A DNA stretch of 8,709 nt from Rhodobacterales bacterium UBA3077 (GTDB lineage Bacteria > Pseudomonadota > Alphaproteobacteria > Rhodobacterales > Rhodobacteraceae). The notes under the pieces are model-generated. The model was not told where the DNA came from. It was given only the letters and a program-made list of their open reading frames with translations, and did no database searches. Shown here piece by piece: positions 5,304 through 8,709 of the stretch. Positions within the stretch are counted from its first letter, which is position 1, and each line of letters opens with the position of its first letter. The stretch spans positions 400-9,108 of the forward strand of contig DFBP01000075.1 in NCBI GenBank assembly GCA_002366685.1. Direction: 5' to 3'. Made by a program: the position numbers and the translations under genes.

Positions 5304-5339
5304 GCGGCGCCGTGGCCTAGGCTTCGCCTCGGCGGCCCC
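5304..5339. repeat. GC-rich imperfect palindrome, REP-like
   Basis: This block has nested inverted symmetry. AGGC-TTC-GCCT forms an inner 4-bp stem (5319-5329), and GCCG (5309-5312) pairs with CGGC (5333-5336) outside it, with mismatches between. Its base composition is much richer in GC than the flanking DNA. It lies in the 150 bp between the helicase terminator and ccmC, outside any coding frame. It resembles short repetitive extragenic palindromes, but only one copy is visible in the window. Confidence 0.42.
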
Positions 5340-5430
5340 AACTGATATCGGGTGCGAAAAATTGCCCATTCATTAAACTGTGACCGAATGCCGATTGCGC
5401 CCTTCCTGATGCGCGGGTAAAACAACGCTC

Positions 5431-6162
5431 ATGTCTTTTTGGGAATTCGCAAATCCTGTGCGCTTCATGCGCCTGTCTGATCGTCTCCTGCCGCTATTTG
5501 CGGTTTTGGCGACCGTCACCCTTGTCCCTGCACTCGTCTGGGGGTTTTTCTTCACGCCCGATGATGCCCGCCAGGGCTCAACTGTGAAAATCATCTATGT
5601 GCATGTGCCGACAGCCTTTTTGGCGATCAACATCTATTTCATGATGTTTGTAACTTCGTTGATCTGGCTGATCCGCCGTCATCATGTTTCGGCGCTTGCC
5701 GCCAAGGCTGCCGCCCCGATTGGCGCGGTTATGACGCTGATCGCCTTGATCACCGGCGCTGTCTGGGGGCAACCCATGTGGGGCACCTGGTGGGTTTGGG
5801 ACCCGCGCCTCACCTCGTTCCTGATTATGTTTATCTTCTATATCGGCTATATCGCGCTTTGGGCCGCAATTGACGAAGCAGACAAAGCCGCAGACCTCAC
5901 GTCGATCCTGTGTATGATCGGCTCGGTCTTTGCCATTGTATCCCGCTATGCCGTGAACTTCTGGAGTCAGGGGCTACATCAAGGCACCTCGGCACCTATC
6001 GTCAGGCCAGGCGAGGAAACTCAAGTTTCAGCTGTATTCTGGCAACCGTTGATGCTGGCAATTGCCGGGTTTATTCTCTTATTCCTTGCCCTGTTGTTGC
6101 TGCGCACCCGAACCGAAATCCGCAATCGTCGTATAACCGCCCTTCGGGCAAGAGAGGCCTGA
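5431..6162 (+). CDS. ccmC: Heme exporter / heme-handling protein CcmC
   Basis: This 243-residue inner-membrane protein of system I cytochrome c maturation presents heme to CcmE on the periplasmic side. The tryptophan-rich WWD motif WGTWWVWDPRLT lies at 117-128. The two external heme-ligand histidines are H58 (IYVHVP) and H183 (WSQGLHQG). Six hydrophobic spans are visible, at about 21-42, 60-82, 95-113, 127-147, 157-173 and 203-224. Length and N-terminus (MSFWEFANPVRFM) agree with Rhodobacterales CcmC, which supports the ATG at 5431 although no clear Shine-Dalgarno precedes it. ccmC is first in a tight ccmC-ccmD-ccmG cluster. The ccmA and ccmB genes, often directly upstream, are absent here. 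The identification is secure. Confidence 0.96.
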   Translation: MSFWEFANPVRFMRLSDRLLPLFAVLATVTLVPALVWGFFFTPDDARQGSTVKIIYVHVPTAFLAINIYFMMFVTSLIWLIRRHHVSALAAKAAAPIGAVMTLIALITGAVWGQPMWGTWWVWDPRLTSFLIMFIFYIGYIALWAAIDEADKAADLTSILCMIGSVFAIVSRYAVNFWSQGLHQGTSAPIVRPGEETQVSAVFWQPLMLAIAGFILLFLALLLLRTRTEIRNRRITALRAREA

Positions 6163-6326
6163 TGCTCCCTGACCTCGGAAAATATGCGCTTCCGGTATTG
6201 GCGGCCTATGCATCTATGATCATACTGGTTGTGGGTCTTGTTCTTATCTCCCTGAAGCGTGGCAGCGTAAGCAAGAAAACGCTCGCCAGGCTTGAGCAAA
6301 ATCGCAAAGCTAAAGCTGATGAGTGA
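6162..6326 (+). CDS. ccmD: Heme exporter protein CcmD
   Basis: This 54-residue protein has one membrane span (about 10-30, VLAAYASMIILVVGLVLIS) followed by a basic, lysine/arginine-rich cytoplasmic tail, the usual CcmD pattern. It starts MLPDLGKYALPV, matching the MxPDLGKYA start I recall for alphaproteobacterial CcmD. CcmD helps release holo-CcmE from the CcmABC complex. The ATG overlaps the ccmC stop by one base (TGATG) and AGAGAGG lies just upstream, so translation is probably coupled. The frame is open upstream to 5910, but that part lies inside ccmC and is not coding. Confidence 0.9.
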   Translation: MLPDLGKYALPVLAAYASMIILVVGLVLISLKRGSVSKKTLARLEQNRKAKADE

Positions 6327-6870
6327 CAAAAAAAGGAAATTCAACTTTTTCCTACTCGCGCCACCGCTGATTTTCCTCGGTTTAGCAGCGATGTTTTATG
6401 TGGGTCTTCAGCGCGAAAACCCCAACGCTCTGCCCTCCGAATTGATCGGTCGTTCGGTCCCGGCGGTAAACCTCACCGACCTTCGGGAAGATCCTGCGCC
6501 GGTCGACGCAGACTTTTCAGCCGACAACGTGAAACTCGTGAATTTCTGGGCGAGCTGGTGTGGCCCCTGCCGTGCCGAGGCCCCGATTCTGGAACGGATG
6601 GCCGATGAAATGGAAATCCCGATTATCGGGATCAACTACAAAGACCAGCCAGAACAGGCCAAAGCCTTCCTTAGCCAGTTTGGGGACCCTTTCATAAAAA
6701 TCGGTGCGGATTTTACGGGCCGCAACGCCATCGAATGGGGCGTTACCGGCGTTCCGGAAACATTTGTGGTTGATGAAAACGGGGTGATCTTGCTGCGCTA
6801 CCCGGGGCCGATTACCCAGTCGGTTTTAGATAGTCATCTCTTGCCGCTGCTCAATGGTGTGGCCGAGTAG
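6319..6870 (+). CDS. ccmG: Thiol:disulfide interchange protein CcmG (DsbE)
   Basis: This 183-residue membrane-anchored periplasmic thioredoxin-like protein keeps apocytochrome c cysteines reduced for heme attachment. One N-terminal signal-anchor spans about 9-30. The active site WASWCGPC has C81 and C84, and the cis-proline P146 sits in GVPETFVVDENG, the CcmG/DsbE-type fingerprint. The ATG at 6319 overlaps the ccmD stop by 8 bp and begins MSDKKRKFNFFLL; an in-frame TTG at 6292 is a less likely start. The gene ends the ccm cluster and converges on yciB with a 37-bp gap in which I see no terminator hairpin. No ccmH, ccmI or ccmF gene is present in the window. Confidence 0.95.
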   Translation: MSDKKRKFNFFLLAPPLIFLGLAAMFYVGLQRENPNALPSELIGRSVPAVNLTDLREDPAPVDADFSADNVKLVNFWASWCGPCRAEAPILERMADEMEIPIIGINYKDQPEQAKAFLSQFGDPFIKIGADFTGRNAIEWGVTGVPETFVVDENGVILLRYPGPITQSVLDSHLLPLLNGVAE

Positions 6871-6907
6871 AACGCTCTTCAAGGGCCACCGCTGCCTGCA
6901 TATCAGA

Positions 6908-7510
6908 CTATTCTTCTTCCTCAATCGCGTATTTCTGGAAAATCCCGACCTGCGAAAATATGAAGACAAAAGTCGCAATCGGTAGGAAGAACGTTTTGAA
7001 CGTTACCCACAAATCAGTATCAAAGTTGCGCCAAACCAACTCGTTGACCAAGGCAAGGCTAAAGAAAAACAGCGCGAAGCGTTTGGTGAAAATCATCCAG
7101 CCTTCGTCTTGCAGAGGCATCATCGATCCCATCAGATACCGCAAATAGCTCTGCCCGCGCAGCAGGCCAAAGCCAAGCGTGCCGGCAAATGCGAGGTAAA
7201 GGATGGTCGGTTTCATTTTGATAAATGTGGCATCTTGCAGCCAAAGGGTCAGGCCGCCGAAAATCACCACAATGATCGCGGTAATAACAGCCATTTTGGG
7301 CAAGTGCCTCGTGGAAAACCACGAATAGGCCAACGCGATCAAAGTTACAGGGATAAATACTCCGGTCGCAAACAGAACCTGTGTTAACTGGCGCTCGTCA
7401 TCCGAGGAACCCTCAGGAAAAGGGGCCAGCCGATAAGCCAGAAAAAATACAATGATCGGGCCCATTTCGAGCACGAGTTTCAGAATCGGGTTTTGCGTTT
7501 TATCTTCCAT
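6908..7510 (-). CDS. yciB: Inner membrane-spanning protein YciB (septation protein A family)
   Basis: This 200-residue polytopic inner-membrane protein belongs to the YciB/IspZ family, linked to envelope integrity and cell division in several bacteria. The family marker LWLQDATFIKMKPTILY lies near 89-105. Five or six hydrophobic spans can be followed, at about 14-30, 43-62, 74-91, 100-117, 145-160 and 168-188. The C-terminus ends in an acidic IEEEE tail. The ATG at 7510 follows the EamA stop by 21 bp and gives the MEDKTQNPILKLVLEMGPI start usual for this family. It is the last gene of the ftsY-EamA-yciB run. The exact molecular function is unsettled. Confidence 0.93.
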   Translation of the reverse strand: MEDKTQNPILKLVLEMGPIIVFFLAYRLAPFPEGSSDDERQLTQVLFATGVFIPVTLIALAYSWFSTRHLPKMAVITAIIVVIFGGLTLWLQDATFIKMKPTILYLAFAGTLGFGLLRGQSYLRYLMGSMMPLQDEGWMIFTKRFALFFFSLALVNELVWRNFDTDLWVTFKTFFLPIATFVFIFSQVGIFQKYAIEEEE

Positions 7511-7531
7511 CCTGCCTATCTAATGCCTCTC

Positions 7532-8431
7532 TTAGCCGAATTCCACCACTACTGCACCCAAGGCAATAAAGACCATTAAAACCGCGCGAACCGGACCAAC
7601 CGTTTCGCGCAGGAATAACCACCCGATCAGGGCTGCAAAAACGGTTGAGGTTTCTCGCAATACGGCGGCCTGTCCTACGCTATCCAACCGGGTTGCCAGC
7701 ATCACCGAGCCAAAACTCATGTAGGCAATAAGCCCGCCCAGAAACCCGCGTCGCATCAATGGCGCTAGCCGCGGCTTTACATCCATCCGCTTGTAATGGC
7801 GAAGCGAAATAAAGGGAAAGAGCAAACCGTCAAGAAAGAAAAACCAGGCAAGAAAGGTGAACGGGTCAGCCGTTGCCCGAATTCCATAGGCATCATAAGT
7901 GGTGTAGCCAGCCACAAACAAGCCGGTGATGAAGGCCAATCCAAGGGCTTGCCAGAGCCTTTTCCGATCCACATGCGTCCGGTTCAGGTTGTAGGCCGCC
8001 AAGCTAAATATTCCACAAAGAAGCAAGGCAACACCCAGCCATTGGATAAAGGAAAAGTGTTCGCCAAAAACAAAACCGGCGGCAATAACGGTTACAAGAG
8101 GGCCGGTGCCGCGGACCACGGGGTAAACAACGGTATAAGCACCTCGGGAATAGGCCATGGCCTGAAAAACCTTGTAGCCAATGTGAATGACCAGCATGAA
8201 AGCAAAAATCGGCCACATGTGAGGCTCGGGCCATGGGACGACGAAAAGCGCAAAGGGGGCGGCCATCAACGTGTAAGAAATATCTATTGCGCCGCGCGTA
8301 AGCCATGGGTCATAGCGCCCTTTTTGCAGGGCCCCAAAAATGGCGTGTGTAAACGCGGCAAGCAATGCCAAGCCCACCGCAAGCCAGTGGCCTTCAGGCG
8401 TTCCGGCCAGCCCGATCAGCCACTCGCTCAC
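7532..8431 (-). CDS. EamA/DMT-family transporter permease
   Basis: This 299-residue membrane protein has about ten hydrophobic spans arranged as two EamA repeats (about 15-145 and 160-297), as in drug/metabolite transporters. The first repeat contains YPVVRGTGPLVTVIAAGFVFGE, and the second contains VLRETSTVFAALIGWLFLRE, the paired motifs of the fold. The substrate cannot be read from the sequence. The start is GTG at 8431, overlapping the ftsY stop by 4 bp (GTGA), which indicates translational coupling. It lies 21 bp before yciB. This position between ftsY and yciB is, from memory, common in Rhodobacterales. Confidence 0.9.
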   Translation of the reverse strand: MSEWLIGLAGTPEGHWLAVGLALLAAFTHAIFGALQKGRYDPWLTRGAIDISYTLMAAPFALFVVPWPEPHMWPIFAFMLVIHIGYKVFQAMAYSRGAYTVVYPVVRGTGPLVTVIAAGFVFGEHFSFIQWLGVALLLCGIFSLAAYNLNRTHVDRKRLWQALGLAFITGLFVAGYTTYDAYGIRATADPFTFLAWFFFLDGLLFPFISLRHYKRMDVKPRLAPLMRRGFLGGLIAYMSFGSVMLATRLDSVGQAAVLRETSTVFAALIGWLFLRETVGPVRAVLMVFIALGAVVVEFG

Positions 8432-8709
8432 TCGACACCGGCCAGGGCATTGGCAAACTCGGCCGGATCAAATGGAGACAGATCGTCTATCGCCTCACCC
8501 ACGCCGATCGCATGGATCGGCAGGCCAAAACGGTCCGCCAGAGCAACCAAAACCCCGCCTTTGGCGGTGCCATCGAGTTTGGTCATGACCAACCCGCTGA
8601 CATCCGCGATTTTGGTGAATATCTCCACCTGATTTAATGCATTTTGGCCCGTTGTCGCGTCCAGTACCAACAAAGTATTGTGTGGCGCGTCCGGGTCCTT
8701 TTTGCGAAT
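8428..8709 (-). CDS. ftsY: Signal recognition particle receptor FtsY, C-terminal end (partial)
   Basis: The last 93 codons and the TGA stop are present; the gene enters from the right edge. FtsY is the SRP receptor GTPase that docks ribosome-nascent-chain complexes at the inner membrane. The visible part of the NG domain includes LLVLDATTGQNALNQ (the sheet and loop after the G3 region), the guanine-specificity motif TKLDGTAKGG and the C-terminal GVGEAIDDLSPFDPAEFANAL, which is highly characteristic of FtsY. The P-loop and DTAGR motifs lie outside the window. Its stop overlaps the GTG start of the EamA gene. Confidence 0.95.
   Translation of the reverse strand: MRKKDPDAPHNTLLVLDATTGQNALNQVEIFTKIADVSGLVMTKLDGTAKGGVLVALADRFGLPIHAIGVGEAIDDLSPFDPAEFANALAGVE

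Noticed and set aside
5910..6161. Upstream open frame in phase with ccmD, giving a 138-residue protein
   Set aside because: It lies inside ccmC in another frame. The ccmD ATG at 6162 has a good ribosome site and gives the normal CcmD length.
6871..6907. Possible terminator between ccmG and yciB
   Set aside because: No inverted repeat of useful length is visible in the 37-bp gap.
7796..8632. Long 278-codon plus-strand frame
   Set aside because: It is antisense to the EamA permease and the ftsY end, both clearly recognisable; its composition is low-complexity and basic.

Overview
The window looks like chromosome of an alphaproteobacterium, most probably of the Rhodobacterales (roseobacter type). 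The evidence is the run ccmC-ccmD-ccmG facing yciB (septation protein A), an EamA transporter and ftsY, an arrangement I associate with that order, together with a roseobacter-like OlsB acyltransferase and an FNR-type regulator with its own FNR box. No IS element, phage gene, CRISPR array, rRNA or tRNA is visible. This placement is from recall of protein families, not from a database search.

Layout. Positions 1-177 hold the 3' end of pyrE (+). It faces a minus-strand pair: olsB-like acyltransferase (1419 to 706), then a DUF2478 protein (694 to 188). A 114-bp divergent spacer separates olsB from msrB (1534-1917, +). An apparently unlinked phoB follows (2017-2712, +), with a PHO-box-like sequence just after msrB. 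Convergent to phoB is a Crp/Fnr regulator (3548 to 2781, -) that carries the cysteines expected for a [4Fe-4S] cluster, but with unusual spacing. Upstream of it lies the largest stretch without a clear gene (3549-3981). This stretch holds a perfect FNR box, several short palindromes and a doubtful minus-strand ORF. A RhlE-type DEAD-box helicase follows (3982-5214, +) and ends at a strong intrinsic terminator. A further 150 bp of structured DNA, including a GC-rich palindrome, precedes ccmC-ccmD-ccmG (5431-6870, +). These three genes overlap tightly. They face yciB (7510 to 6908, -), an EamA permease (8431 to 7532, -) and the 3' end of ftsY (8709 to 8428, -), which read as one minus-strand operon.

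How the genes work together. CcmC, CcmD and CcmG handle heme delivery and apocytochrome reduction in periplasmic cytochrome c maturation. The CcmAB transporter genes are not next to them here. The FNR-type regulator would sense oxygen, and the FNR box about 80 bp upstream of its start suggests autoregulation. PhoB governs phosphate-starvation genes. OlsB-type enzymes make phosphorus-free ornithine lipids, a known phosphate-stress adaptation, so olsB and phoB lying about 0.6 kb apart is suggestive but does not prove co-regulation.

Most of the window is conserved housekeeping. I do not see a convincing new system. The part most worth a second look is 3533-3981: the FNR box, the regularly spaced palindromes and a possible divergent transcript.
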